DNA of 64,000 nt from Sternotherus odoratus (taxonomy: Eukaryota; Chordata; Testudines; Kinosternidae): assembly GCA_032164245.1 (NCBI GenBank), contig JAVMKO010000002.1:89541340-89605339 (forward strand), read 5' to 3'. Under the pieces are notes generated by a model. That model was not told where the DNA came from. It searched no databases and saw nothing but the letters and a program-made list of their open reading frames with translations. How positions within the stretch are numbered: position 1 is the stretch's first letter; each line of letters starts with the position of its first letter. Shown here piece by piece: positions 1 to 14,005 of the stretch. The translations under genes were made by a program, and so were the position numbers.

Positions 1-934
1 TTTTTCTAGGGTTGGCCCAAAGATGTAGATGACAACATGCTTAAAGATATGCAGTGGCTATACTTCAGACATTTGAGGAATTTTTGTTTCCAGGTTTGTT
101 TGTTTTTTGTAAAAGTATGGTTGGTGTGCATATTGCTGATACATGTAGCTTTCAGACTGCCCCAGGCCATATTTTGTGTATATGGCCAAGTTATTGCCAT
201 GAAGATGCATTATTTTATGTACTGTAAAAATATGATAGTAACTAGATGTATTCATCAACGTATTGCAAGAACAAATTCAGGTTATTTTATGAGAATATGC
301 GAGTAACCGCACTTTATCTTTGTAGGAATTTATTGTTAGAGAAAACAAGGTGAAAAATACCTGGGATTATTTAACAAACATTTGCTTCTGGAGAAATTTC
401 AAGGAAGCACCAATTGACAATGTTTCAAACATTTTATTAACTAGTGAAATTTATTTCACATTTCCTTCCGTTTTTATTTGAAAAAAGAGGTGGTTATTTT
501 TGTATGGATAAGGTGTCTATCACAGGGCTTCTCAGCAGGGTACAATAGACTCAATACAACACATTAAGATTAGGAATAAAAAATCAACCCCAACCAAAGG
601 CAGAAACAAAATATTTCACTTGACATAAAAACCCATGCAAAGAATCTCACAAATTTTGCAAAAAAAACCATTAAAGACGATGTAGGTATAATTTTGGACC
701 TGGTAATCCTGGGTGAGATTTATTCTAGTGACTATTGCATTGGGATTCTTGATACATTTTCTTTCCTAACTACACTTCACAAATCTCTGCAGCTCCACTG
801 AAGTGAGAGACTCAAGTATTAACAATTTTTAAGCTACGGCCTCAGAATTTTAGTGTTCTCTGGCAGGTCCTCTCCACTTCTTGGTTGTAGCTGGTTTTCT
901 GCAGGAGGCTTAAAAGCCAAATACGATTGTGATG

Positions 935-1056
935 TAGGGTGACCAGATGTCCCAATGTTATAGGGACATTCCTCATTTTTGGGTCTTTTTCTTATATAGG
1001 CTCCTATTACCTCCCACCCTGTCCCGATTTTTCATATTTGCTGTCTGGTCACCCTA
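935..1056 (+). mobile_element. hAT MITE, TAGGGTGACC family, copy 1
   Basis: A 122-bp non-autonomous element with terminal inverted repeats TAGGGTGACCAGAT and its near complement at the right end. It is flanked by 8-bp duplications TTGTGATG (927-934) and TTTTGATG (1057-1064), one mismatch. The 8-bp size indicates the hAT superfamily. Two further copies are at 33153-33279 and 50815-50936. Confidence 0.9.
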
Positions 1057-1236
1057 TTTTGATGTCAAAAGGGCAAAGAAAATGAGGAAAGGCAATATGA
1101 GGAAAGTAAATACTGTTCTGTTACACCTGGGCTATTTACTGAGAGTATCAAACATCCTTTCCCCTTTTCTCACACTATAGCCAACAAAGTCTCTAATCCA
1201 GTCAGCACCACCCACATTAGCTGCTGAGATCTTATA

Positions 1237-1882
1237 GAGGGGTGGGAAAACTATGGTCCATGGGCTGGATCCAGCCCACGAGCCATTTTAAGCTGGCCTG
1301 CAAGCTCCCGCTAAGGAGCAGTGTCTGGGGCTTGCCCCCCTCTGGCCGGGGAGCTGGATTGGGGGCCGCAGCGGGCAGCTCAGCCCCGCTCTGGCATTCC
1401 GGCTGGGGCGCTGGGGTGGGGTTGCACCACACGGCTCCTGGAAGCCGTGGCATGGCCCTGCTCTGGCTCCCACGCGCTCCAATGGCCCCCTCCGGGGCTC
1501 CAATGGGAGCTGCAGGGGTGGTGTCTGAAGATTGGGCAGCGTGCAGAGCTGCCTGGTCGCATCTCTGCGTAGGATCCAGAGAAGGCACATGGCGCTGCTT
1601 CTGGGAGCCCCTTGAGGTAAGTGGTGCTGAGAATCTGCACCCCTGAGCCTCTCCCCCATGCCCTAACGCCCTGCTCCAGGCCTCATCCCCCTCCTGCTCT
1701 CCAAGCCCCTCGGTCCCACCCCAGAGCACCCCTCCTACACCCCAAACTGCTCAGCCCCAGCCCCACCCCAGAGCCCACACCCACTCCTGCACCCCAACCC
1801 CAATTTTGTGAGCATTCATGGCCTGCCATACAGTTTCTATTCTCCAATGTGGCCCTTGGGCCAAAAAGTTTACCCATCCCTG
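1237..1882 (+). mobile_element. Non-autonomous hAT element with GC-rich interior
   Basis: Its ends are GAGGGGTGGGAAAACTATGG on the left and the complement of CAGGGATGGGTAAACTTTTT on the right, a common hAT terminus. Flanks TCTTATA (1230-1236) and TTTTATA (1883-1889) look like an aged target duplication. The interior is GC-rich and gives several overlapping chance ORFs on both strands, none resembling a transposase. Confidence 0.8.
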
Positions 1883-3689
1883 TTTTATACCCTCATCAGC
1901 ATGAGGCCCTGGGAGCCAGTGAGCTCGGACCTAGGAAAAAGGTAATTGTAAAGAAAAATAAACTCTGGAGCCATTCAAGTCTTGGAGTAGCAAGAGGCTT
2001 AATTTTTTTAATCAGTCTGCCCCTTATGGCAACATACAACAAAACTGGTGTCAGTTCAAGTAACATGTCAGGAGAACACGACCAAGCTGCAACCAGGAGT
2101 ACAAGGAGAACTTGATAAGAAGACAAAGTACAGAGATGATTTTGAACATTAAGGTGTTTAAAAGAAACCAAGGGTGAAATTCTGGTCCCATTCAAGCCAG
2201 AAGGGCCAGGATTTCATCTCTAGACTGCAAATATACTCCACAGGTACCTTACAAAATCTGACAGTGCAGTGAAGGGAATCCAACCATGATTTAACACATT
2301 GTTCACAGTACAAAGCCATTACACTCCGCACTAACTGTTAAATCTCAAGCAAAAAAATAATCTTTTGGCATTATCTTCAAACACACACCTGTTCTGATCG
2401 TCTATTCAAATAATCATACAATATATTTACTGATCTCAATAAGGTTAAAAAAAAAATCAATATATTTTAACAATGGAAAATTACTCGTTCCCTCCTTTAT
2501 CATTCACACAACTGAAAACTACTACTATAGAATACTCCTATTGTTATATAGGTAAACTTCCAGTTCCGACTGATGTGACAAGTTAAAAACAGAGATGTTT
2601 TCTATATAACTTATCTGTAATTAACTATGATTTTGCAAACATCTTTAGTATGACAAAGTCATACTGTTTCTTCCATTCACACAATCTCTAGTACCATTTG
2701 CACACAAAAGATATCAAAACTCCTGAACTCCTTCTTAGGTCTTATTTTGAATAGAATCAAATGCAACATTTGCACAAGGAAATTATTAATTTCCGCATTT
2801 CTAAGACGACTAAACTTTTAACTGAATGTTCAGCTGAAAACATTTTGCCTAAATTTTCTCTTGTATGTCATTACTTCTGTATGTTTTAAACTGTCTTCTT
2901 TGTCGCATGTGAAATACCAGCCTGACTTATAGACAGAAGAGCTTCAATTATATCGTCTGCTTATGCTTTTTTAAAAAAAATAAAAAAGAAACATAGTGAG
3001 CTTTCCTTTTAACCAACCTAAATCCAATTCTTAAAAAACAAACTCAACAATATGATTTTTCCTCCTCATGATTATTGTAAAGAAGTTAGTGTGGTTACTA
3101 TAAAGAGTTTTGGCTGGTAAAAATTGTTCAGAAAAGGCTTTTCAAATTATATGAAAATATTCCTATTGTTTGAAATTCTGATTTCTCAGCTAAACTAGTT
3201 GAAACAAAAAATGCCTTTGATTCATTGTGAAACAAACTTAGTGGACTCTAACTAAAACATTTTCAAATTTGTGGGGGGGGGGGGGGGATCTCCCCACACA
3301 CCGTTATCCACTGCATAGAGAAAGAGGGAGAAGGGAGGACTAACCTCCCCCTCCAGTCTTCCAGTGACAAATGCAACATTTTTTGTTTTGAACTGTTTCC
3401 TCAAAAAACAATATGAAACAAAAGGTTTCATAGAATAGAATTCCTCTTTTTCAAACAGTCCTATAAATAAGGTATTATGGGTGTGATCATGAGAATGCCC
3501 TTTGCATGGAATGCCTAAGTGAAGTAAACAGGAATTCCATAAGCATGGTGCTTCCAGGATCAGGTTTAGACTGAAATTTTTATTTTAATTTAAAAATGCA
3601 ATTTTCCGTTTTTAGGTTGGTGGGTTGAAAGAGAAGAAAGATGGGATGGGAGTGATTTGAATCTAAACTAAAATCACTTGGAAATTAAG

Positions 3690-3850
3690 ACCTAGCTTCA
3701 GCAAAGCTGAATCTTTAAGCGCGTGCTTGTCTCTCACTGAAGTCAACGGGATCATTTTACTAAAAAGGGACAGACTTAAGTAGATGCTCAGTGCAAGGGC
3801 TGCACCGATTGGGGCTAAATATTTGCAATATTGAGCACTAGAAGAGAGCT
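3690..3850. repeat. Worn ancient interspersed repeat (MITE-like)
   Basis: Contains phrases such as TTCAGCAAAGCTGAATC and TGAAGTCAACGGGATC that recur in amniote genomes in old repeats built on a TTCAGCAAAGC palindrome. It is too degraded to place boundaries. Confidence 0.35.
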
Positions 3851-4220
3851 CAAAAATTGACAGCTTCAATGCACTTAGAAATATTTATATAAGCACAGAT
3901 TAATTAAAGAGGTAGTTCTATCTGCTAGAAAACATCTGGAATACATAACCCCAGGAACAAAGTTGTGTCTCACTTTCAGACAGGCCTTAAACTAATTCTA
4001 TTACTTTTTAAAATCTAGTATATGAAACCCTTTCTTCTCTCTCCACCCCAGGCACAGTGCTTCATCCCATCAGTTGCTCAAAAAGTAATCTTTGTGAAGC
4101 CAAACAAGCCCAACTTGAATTAAATTCATGGTTACACTAAAATTGTTCAACACTTATTGGTAAATCTCAAACTAATGGACATTTGGAAACTAAAAGCAGA
4201 AAAGCAATCTCAGGGACCTA

Positions 4221-4472
<252 letters not shown>

Positions 4473-4942
4473 CTATATTATCTCCTGAATTAAAAACAAT
4501 ATTCAGAGGCTTAAAATGACCCAATTACTGGAAAGAATGGAAATGGCCGAATTTGCCAGTTGCAGACATGTACAGTATTCCCCTTAGTTTAGTCACATCT
4601 ATTTGCACAATTTGCTGTCTTTCAACAGCAATCTTTTATTTATACATTATCCAATATCACACCAAATGCCCATCCAAAGCTCTGAATGCCTTTGAGATTA
4701 TAGATATTACATAAAAAAGAACACACCAAAATAGGTGTTATAAAATAAACTATCCAAAGCAGCTCCATATCTCCGTCCAACCACATCATTTGATCATCAG
4801 TCATGTGATCAGTACAGTTTAATCACCAGCATTCTTTCCCAGAAATCCTGCCCTCATGTGCATCAAGTCTCCATCAGTACCTACTCAAACAAATAGGCTT
4901 TGCAGCACACCCAAACAGGAGCTATTTCTGAGCTTGTGGCAT

Positions 4943-5072
4943 AGGTGCAGGAACTAGAGGTGTGGGGGGTGTTGCAGTACCCCGTGGCTTAAAGTGGTTT
5001 CCATTATATACAGGTTTTACAATTTGGTTCAACGGCTCTCAGCACCCCCAATATAAAACTGTTTCGGCATCT
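4943..5072 (+). mobile_element. Short MITE, AGGTGC-GGAAC termini
   Basis: About 130 bp with imperfect inverted ends, AGGTGCAGGAACTAG against the complement of AGATGCCGAAACAGT. The superfamily is not clear. I see no convincing target duplication. Confidence 0.5.
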
Positions 5073-6350
5073 CTGCCTTGTGGGAGAGGAGGGGAGATAG
5101 CATTCCAGAGGAAAGGGTCCTAGACAACTCTCTGCTTGTTCTCTTTTATAATCAGGAGGATCAAGCTCAGGGGTCATTGCTGATCACAACTGTGGCAAAA
5201 TGGCCCAGCGAGAGAGTGAATCTCTCTAGCAGGCAGGATCTAAGCTGTTTAGGTCTCTGCAGGTTTAAACAAACTCTCTAGACTCCACTTTGAAAGCAAT
5301 AGGTAGCTTTTAACCACTAACTCTTGGTTCAATCTGCTCTCCATTCCTTGCAACAGAAAGCTCTTGTTTCCTGTAACAAAGAACGAGACACAACATAGAC
5401 ACAATACCTATTATTAACTTTGTTTTGTCAAAAGACAAGAACTCACATAAGGGAAAAACCTGTCAACAGAGCTCAACCTGAGTGATTGTTCTGTCCAAGA
5501 GGGTGTAAATAAGAGCTCACAGAGCAGGAATCCTCTCTCTGGATATGGAATAGCAGCAGAGGCCTGAAACTGCTGTCACCTCAGAAGTGTGTTGCCAATA
5601 CTGGTCTTTGAAACAGTGAAGTCCTTAGAGGCTTTTTTTTTTTTTTTTTAAATATTGGGGAGAGATAAACAAAGTGGATGTCAACTGGGAAAAAGTAACC
5701 ACACCCATCAGTTTATCGCAGGAAAGATATGATCATGAGCTGACCCAAGATAGTATCATACTTAAAGACCAGTGATATTTGAGCACAGACACTCATTAAG
5801 GAGAAGGTGCTGTGTGCATCAGGGGCTATACTGTTTTGAACCTTATTAACTTTTTACAACTAATTTCTTCCTGCATTTTACTCTTATCCCTTTAACACTA
5901 TTATTACCGTAACATTTTTGTCTGTCTCGGGGCTTGATTTAACACTCCATCCTAATTTATGTTCCTTCCTCATACTGCCATACCCAAAGGCCAAAATTTC
6001 CTAACATATCTCTCCTTCCCTTTAGTGATGGAAATGTGGCATTGGTCAGAAAACCATCCAGGACAACTCTGTCAGATTTCTGCCAGCAGACAGAGAATCC
6101 AGTCTCTGGTTATAATATGCACCCTACTCTTCCAATGTGGCCTACTTAGTTATTATACCTTATTTCAGCCAACTCTCTAGGCTTCTACTGCACTGTCCTT
6201 ACTTGTCATTCTTCCTTTTCAACTAAAAGCCAATATCCTTGCTGGATAGGTTCTGTCCCAATTATCCATCTAAATACTTTCTGCTTTACTTAGGGAAACT
6301 TTCCAAGGGACAAAGAACCATCTCTCCTCCTTTTTGTTAGGATACTACAG

Positions 6351-6947
6351 CAGCAGTTCTCAACCAATGGTATGTGTACCACTGGGGGTACACAGAGATC
6401 TTCCAAAGGGTACATCTACTCATCTAGATATTTGCCTAGTTTTACAGAAGGCTACATATAAAGCACTAGGGAAGTCAATACAAACTAAAATTTCATAGGT
6501 TCAAGAATAGCATCCGTGTTAGTCTGTATCTGTAAAGAAAGCCAGGAATACTTGTAGCACCTTAGAGACTAACTAGTTTATTTCAGCATAAGCTTTCGTG
6601 AAGTGAGCTATAGCCCATGAAAGCTTATGCTGAAATAAACTAGTTAGTCTCTAAGGTGCTACAAGTATTCCTGGCTTTCTTTAAAATTTCATACTACGGC
6701 TTGTTGATATTGCTCTATATACTGTACACCGAAAGTAAGTACAATATTATCTTCCATTTGATTTGTTTTATAATTATTTGGTAAATAGAAAAAGTAAACA
6801 ATTTTTCAGTAACAGTGTGCTGTGACACTTGTATTATTATGTCTGATTCTGAAAGCAAGTAGTGTTTAAGTGACAAGAAACTTGGGGTATGCAAGACAAA
6901 CCAGTCTTCTGAAAGGGGTACAGTAGCCTGGAAAGGTTGAGAGAGTG
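6351..6947 (+). mobile_element. Non-autonomous hAT, interrupted by a fold-back insertion
   Basis: The left end is CAGCAGTTCTCAACC and the right end is a worn complement of it (GGTTGAGAGAGTG). Flanks TACTACAG (6343-6350) and TATTATAG (6948-6955) agree at 6 of 8 positions, with C-to-T changes only, consistent with an old hAT target duplication. A younger Penelope-like element sits inside it at 6498-6681. Confidence 0.8.
6498..6681. mobile_element. Penelope-like fold-back insertion with hammerhead-like loop
   Basis: Flanked by a perfect 12-bp target duplication TAAAATTTCATA (6486-6497 and 6682-6693). Left to right it holds the complement of a complete 3' end (AGACTAACACGG read on minus), a 65-bp arm (6533-6597), a short central hairpin, and the exact inverted copy of the arm (6619-6683, whose last two bases overlap the duplication). 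The centre reads TGAAG, then gtgagct/agcccat as a stem, then GAAA and GCTTATGC, resembling part of a hammerhead ribozyme core. Hammerhead motifs are known in Penelope-like retroelements. The family assignment is from recognition of the sequence, not a search. Confidence 0.75.
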
Positions 6948-7479
6948 TATTATAGCTTTGGGATAAAAATCAAAAGCACATAAAGTGACTTGTGTCCCAT
7001 TAAAAGTCAATGGGGTTTAGGCATTTTTGACATTTACCCTTAGTAGCATTCCTCAACTCTGCGTATGGAAGTGGTCATAACTCCCTAATTATCCTTTGTC
7101 TGTACCCTATGCCAAATGATACCAAGCATCAATGGGATGAATACCTTTCTTCCCAGCAAATAGACAGTATCACTTGCCGAACTGACAAATATACCTTTAG
7201 CTAATGCAGATCACAGTACAGAGAGACATGGCCAACTGCCAAGTACTCAATGTATATGGTGCCACAAATCAAAAGTCTCAGGGATGACTGTCAGTCAAGC
7301 TTTATTAAAGTCAAAACCAGATCTATAAATGCCAAGTTAATGTAGGCAACATGTAATGACAGTCAATAACCTGATAATAGCATCAAATTGTTATTGCTGT
7401 GTAAAGTGTCACAAAATATGAAGAAATTAATGATACAGTCTGTTACTTGTTACACTTTGAATGATGGACATTAGGGCAC

Positions 7480-7745
7480 TGAGTGGGGATGAGGAGATGT
7501 GTTTAATTCCAACCTCTCCATAGACTTTGATTGACCCGGGGAAAGTCACTTACTCATATAATGATATAATGATTGGTGCTTAAGTTTCCCATTTGTAAAA
7601 TGAGGATAATACTTCCTTTTTCCCACTCCTTGTCTGGTTTATCTATTTAGATTAATAAATATTTGGAGCAAGGACTGTTTCTTACTAGCTGAATGTATAA
7701 CTCCTTGCACAATGGGTTGGGGCAACTATATGATACTCCAATGCT
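7480..7745 (+). repeat. MIR-like SINE remnant
   Basis: The middle reads like the MIR core (GGGAAAGTCACTTACTC, later CCCATTTGTAAAATGAGGAT) and is followed by a tail phrase (GAGCAAGGACTGTTTCTTAC, then CCTTGCACAATGGG) often found at the end of old CORE-SINE and L2 copies. Boundaries are approximate. Confidence 0.7.
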
Positions 7746-8519
7746 AATATGAAGCACACAATGTTCTTCTAAAGGGCCACAGAAAATCCTAGTTTACAAA
7801 TTTAACTTTTGGGCTAATTCCTAGAGATTGTAAGAATTTGCTGTATCTCTCAACAAATGGAGGCGGCTAAGGTACTGAAATAGTGCTGGAGTATTTAAGC
7901 ACGAAATTGCATTATTTCTAAATGTCTTCATATTTTAGGACTATTGCAAGAGGTTTAGTTTTTGTTTGCTTTTTAACTACCACAAGTAAAAGTAGAGAAG
8001 TACATTTTCTAGTTTGAATATTAGCATATATATATCTTCCTTAAGAGGCTGTGTGTTCCACCAACATAAAAAACATCCATACTGCAATCAGTGTTCCTTA
8101 TTATAGTGACGAAACTGAACATAGTGTTTTCTAAAAGATCATCAATTTTTTCCTATCAACGCTAGTAACTAAGTTTTGAGCGGAAATCATGAGTTATTTG
8201 AGGGTCAAATTACTTCTAAAACTGTCTGTTCTGCACAGCTACCAGCTGTTCAGCCAGCTTCCTTGTTTGCAAAGGAACAAATAAGTATAAGGAAGACAAT
8301 ATAACAACCTCATTTTCACAGGTGCTAATACACGTAGTCCCCAGAGACTCCAATGAAGTTTGTGAACACTTACAAGCTCTGAACAATATAACCATGAGCT
8401 CTTTAGAATGGAGTTATAATTTTTGTATTAGCTACTTTATCAGTTCAAACACAGAGTCTACTTTCTATGGTCCTATGGGTAAATCATAACTAATGTAATT
8501 TTTTTTAAAAAATTACTTA

Positions 8520-8654
<135 letters not shown>

Positions 8655-10708
8655 TTACATCACTAAAAATACGCAGCTGTAAGCTAGGAATAACCGTGCA
8701 TAATGAAGCCCTGGCCATAACTGGGTCTCCTAGGTGTCACAACAATACAATAAATAAATAATAGTAGCAGAAGCCTCCAAAATCCAGTAGGGAGGACGTA
8801 AGATAGCAATAATTCATTTGGGAAAGATCCTAAGTGGGAAATTGGTAAGGGAGAGGCCAACTAAGAGTGTCACTGAAGGTGTAGGACAACAAAACAGGAC
8901 AAAACCTTATTTCCAACCAAATAAACGTGTGATTAATAACATTACTTATTTTAAAACTTTGCATCCATGATAATCTTTTACAGAACAGACAATTAATAAG
9001 CCTGTACTAGAATGATCACAAAATCAGAAACAGGAGTATCACAATACAGACCCACAAGGGACACATTCTGGCTGCAGGCAGTCTACGAAAGAACTTTGCG
9101 GTTTGGGAGTGTGCTCTGGGTATTTTAGTCTGGATACTGCTAACCCACACAGAACCATTACATACCCACCATGTTTACATTAGTTATGTTTTGTAATAAG
9201 TAATTTGCAGGGGCACCTCTGGGATCCTGATGAGCCAAAACATTAGAGTGAAATCATGCTGCTTTTATGCTATTAATTTGCTAATGCTGGAAGGGGTAAA
9301 ATTGGAGAGAGAAATTTTGTAGTTTTAAAATTTTACTTTAGCTGTGATCCCAAGATCTATGCAACAAATAATACTATCACCTCTCTTTTATTTTATTCTT
9401 TGTTTTGCCTTTGAACTCTGTGGTCCCCCAACACACAAAATCAAGTTCCATTAGAGGTCTGAAGCTTGAGCTTTTGTCATAACCATGACAGCTAAGGTGA
9501 TTTTGCTCAGGTCAATAAATTATTTCCCATTAAAAGTGCCAGCACAATACTTGTACTGCGGTCTGAGAGTTTGTGTTTCTACTTGGTGTCTGATTCCACA
9601 TGTCAATCAATTTCTAAGGCTAAGTTTCTTAGTCTTTTAGCTTTTTCAGTCTAGTTCTCAACTCAGTTTAAAAAAAAACAACAACCTCTGTAACCCAGAG
9701 GGGAGAAAAATCTACTTTCAGTCCTCCTTTGACATAAGGCACAGGGTGTACTGCTGTTTTAAAGATTGTCTCTTTTCTATCACCATACACATTGATTCTG
9801 CACTCCATTTTTTAATAACTCAGAATATGATCAATGTTGGTATACCAGTGTGACTATAAAGGGGTGGTTTAATCTGTTTGTGAGAAAGGTACAGCTGTGT
9901 CTACAAAAGACAGTGCCATAGTGGGAGATGCACAGAGCAGTACATAGTATTGATTCTAGATTTGTTTTTCTTAAACTAGCTCTCGGTAATGCCATTATAA
10001 TATGGATTTTGCAATCAATCGCCTTTTGTATTATCCTCTAGATATTTTTGACTGCCAGCTTGAGTGGGTGGAATTCAGGAGTTACTTTAAGAAGTGGATT
10101 TATTTTAGAGCCAAACAAAACTTGCTAATTGGATTCAACCACTTTCATCAAATCAAAAGACACCAGGTTCCGTTTCCTAAGATTGCATCCCCTGTGGTTT
10201 GTTTGAAAAGTTTTGTTTGTACAAACCCCAGAACTCCAAAGAAACCTCAAGAAAATCCCAGTAAAAAAAAAAAAAGTTTCCTAAAGAAACCATAGTTGTA
10301 TCACTCTTTCCCTCTACACAGATTCTCTAATACACTCCTCCCCAGACACAGCCCCATGTCCCTCCTCATCTCCTTGCCCCACTAGCAACCCCTGCAGGTG
10401 CCTTTTTGTGGGCCTCACTGACCTTTGCTATGCACCCAAAGATTTCAGTTGGTTGACTGAGCCCATCACTGGCTCACTCCCAGATTTTCAAGGGATGGAT
10501 ATCACATAAGTTTGCTGTTATTAACCCCTCCACACAAACATCCATATTATGTCCTGAGAAAAATGCAATGTCTGACAGCAACTCTAATCAGCTGTGGAAC
10601 AGGAAATGGTCTGAGCACTGCTTGTTTTGAGGTTTCCATGCTAAAAGGTTTCACACTACTGTAGTTATTTTAGTGATCATGAAAACAAAGGGCTAATTGT
10701 CCCTCAAA

Positions 10709-11451
10709 CTGAGAGACAAGGTGGGTGAGGTAATACTGTTTTTGGACCAACTTCTGTCAGCAAGAGAGACAAGCTTTCAAGTTTAGGCCATGTCTACACT
10801 GGCACTTTCTTTGTTAAAACTTTTGTCACTCAGAAGTGTGAAAAACACACCCCTCAGAATGACAAAAGTTTTGACAATGAAAAGCACCAGTGTAGACGGT
10901 GCTTCCTCAACGGGAGATGCTCTCCCGAAGCTACCGCCCCTCACTGAAGGTCGTTTTATTTTGCTGCGGTGTGCAGTGTAAACATAGCCTTCGACAGAGC
11001 TCTTCTTCAAGTCTTGGAAAGGAAGTGTCATAGTTAATGGAAGGTGGAACAGATTGTTTAGCATAAGCAGTTAGCACATATCCTAAGGAACCATTCAAGG
11101 GAGACTGGTCTGTTAACACCTCTTGCATTCAAGAGACAAAAAGAGGAGACTAGTGGACTACAGATTGTTGTAATAAACCATAAATCCAGAGTCTCTGTTA
11201 ATCCATGATTTTTAGTATGTAGCAGAGTTATGAATTTAAGCATCCAGGCTTGTCTTTTGAAAGCGTTGTGCAGCTTTCTTTTGTGGATGAGAACGGATAG
11301 GTCAGACAGTGATCACCTTGTGAAAAACGTACCCAAAGGAGCTCTGTGAGAGCTTGTCTCTCTTACCAACAGAAATTGGTCTAAGAAAAGATATTACTTC
11401 TCCTACCTTGTCTCTCTAATATCCTGGTACCAAAATGGATACAACTACACT
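10709..11451. mobile_element. Inverted Penelope-like insertion, second family
   Basis: The left part (10709-10785 and 10993 to about 11335) is antisense and the right part (about 11340-11451) is sense, ending in a worn form of GGACCAACATGGCTACAACT. The two share arms of about 65 bp (GCTTGTCTCTCTT... to ...CTTGTCTCTC) at roughly 80% identity, separated by about 570 bp. A Harbinger-like MITE splits the left arm in the hammerhead-like stem. No clear target duplication. Confidence 0.65.
10786..10989 (+). mobile_element. Harbinger-like MITE inside Penelope-like element
   Basis: A 204-bp element with ends GGCCATGTCTACACTG and the complement of GGCTATGTTTACACTG (14 of 16 identical). It is flanked by TTA (10783-10785) and TTC (10990-10992), consistent with a TWA target duplication typical of PIF/Harbinger. 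The flanking Penelope-like sequence reads continuously once it is removed. Confidence 0.8.
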
Positions 11452-11494
11452 GTATATTCCAATCGAGAGTCAGACAAGGCAGTACTAAGTAGAA

Positions 11495-12084
11495 CTCATT
11501 GAAAAATTGAATATTTTACCCCGCAGAAAATTTTGACAAAATGAAGACGAAAGTTAAGTTGTCTAAAGTTTTAACATAAAATTTTGATTTTGGCAGAAAT
11601 GCAAATACCCAAAGATTTCAGCTAAAAATCAAAGATTCCAATTTTAAAATTCTGCTGTGGTACCTCATGGGAGTTGTAGCTTGGAAACCTTATGCTCCCA
11701 CTCTCCCCTATATGGCAGGTTCCCTAGTCAGAATACTTCTCTCATGATGTACCACAATCCACCTCTTGGTGAGGGGTGCATCATTGGCGATGTAGTCTAG
11801 CTAGGAAGCAAGACCCACAGAGAAGAATGAGGACATGAGGCACCAGAACTTAAACTCCCATTAAATACTGTAGTGGCATGTCCACATCAAACTATTCAAT
11901 CGTTAGTAGAAACAGTGCAGTCTCTGGGTGCTTTGTTGGGTTTTTTTTATTTGTTTGGGATGTTTGTTTTTAAGAAAAATTGAAATTTTCCACAGAAAGC
12001 AGATACTTTTTGTGATTTTTTTTTTTGACAAAAACCCAATTTTCCCTCACAAACAATTTTGAGGGAAATTTTTGACCAGCCCTA
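11495..12084. mobile_element. Worn AT-rich hAT-like element
   Basis: The right end (TTTTTGACCAGCCCTA) is the complement of TAGGGCTGGTCAAAAA, a terminus I recognise from reptile hAT elements, and the left part has several GAAAATTTTGACAAAAT-type phrases. The left boundary is not clear and no target duplication is visible. Confidence 0.4.
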
Positions 12085-13048
12085 ATACTGAGCAAGCTTC
12101 TCTGAATAGCTTTAACAATATACGTCAGTTGAGACTTGCAATACTACACTATTTCAATTTCAGTCCTGAGTCTCTGAAGCAGAGACTACCAATTGTGCCA
12201 CATTCTTTGGTGGTAGTTTTATGATATGTACTAGAACTCAACCCCATCTCACTTTAACATCACGATTTGAAACCGAGTCGTCAAAGAAGAAAGGAAAATG
12301 TACTTTTTACATTTATTCTTAAGCCTTTTAAAGTTATTTTCAGATACCACAGCTTTCAGAACATCACTAGTAATCAGGTTTTCATGTAATGCGACACTAT
12401 TGAGGGAAAAGCTACAAGCAAATTTTTGAGTTCAATAAATTTGCACCAATTCACATTAGCAGAGAATTTGATCCTTCATTTTTAAGATTCACAGATTCCA
12501 ATCCTAGATATGAAGAAAGATTTTTGGGCAGGCCTGAAAAACAATAACTGCATCTGGGAGAATTAACCTTCACTTTTTAAATAAAAATGTTATTTTGATT
12601 TCTTAAGTTTAAAGTTATCTAATAATCAGCCATTTTTAACAGCTTCTTCCAGTCCACCTTGTTGTTTTGATGGAACAATGTAATTATCTTACATGATTAC
12701 ATATTTATGATTATATCTGACTGTCTTCACTCCAAGAAAGTGGATGCTTCTTTTCATCAGGATGTAATTAATGCAGGGTGAGAGGAAAGCCTATTTTCAT
12801 AGTGCAGTGCAAGCACAATCCAAATATCCCCCACTTCCCAAAATGGTTTCTTATTTATTCATACAGTACCACCAAAACCAGCAAAAAATATGCAATAAAG
12901 TATTTTGTGGCATCACTATATTCAAATAAACTTTGTAAGCTTTAGTAACTAAATGTTATTGCAAGTTGATTTTTAGAAAAATTATTTTCCAGCAAACAGA
13001 CTACTCAGCTTTCCATTGCTGAATAATGCATCTTTCTGAGAACGGTTA

Positions 13049-13234
<186 letters not shown>

Positions 13235-14005
13235 TTAGTCAGCTAAACACTTATTCTTCTACACTTAATTTACTTTGACGCTTTCTTAATAAATAGCCAA
13301 TTATTAGGATTTTAGAGAGCTCTGCATTCTAAAAATACAAATAGTGGTGGGGGAAAATCAATTGGATTTGGGATGACTTGACTTAATTTTAATATGAACT
13401 TTTTGACTGGTCGAATAATATCCATATGAATATTTAACCAGGAAATTGTCTGAGCTGCCATCCCTAGTCATACCATTACTTTTTCTTCAGCCTGTGACAT
13501 ATTTAAGCTTCTTAATTACTATTAATTATAGCTGAGCACGATACTAAAAGCTTTTTGGCAGCCTGATGATTTAATATAATTCTGTGACTGACTAATTCTA
13601 GCCAACATCTCCTTGTCTCTTCTCTCAAGTCACATCCCCTAAGGAAACAGGGGCCATGCAAAAGGATAATGTAACTTTCAGCACAAACCTTCTCCTAATT
13701 GTAAAAGGGATTTCACAAATGAGATTCTAAATTATTCCTGTTCCCTTATTCCAAGATTCTTAATTTGATCTGCTCTCCTTCTGCAAGTTCCTCCAAAAAT
13801 AAAAACTGATAAAGGCATACTGTAAAAACTTTGCATGCAACACTGGAGAAGAATAACACATCAAATATTATCATAGCATTTAGTATGCTATGTAGTACAA
13901 CTCAGCAGTCAGATAATCTTCCCCTCCCGCACATTAAGACATATGGACACACACACACACAACACTGTATAAACCCTTGCCTTGTGCAGTAGAAACTAGG
14001 ACATA

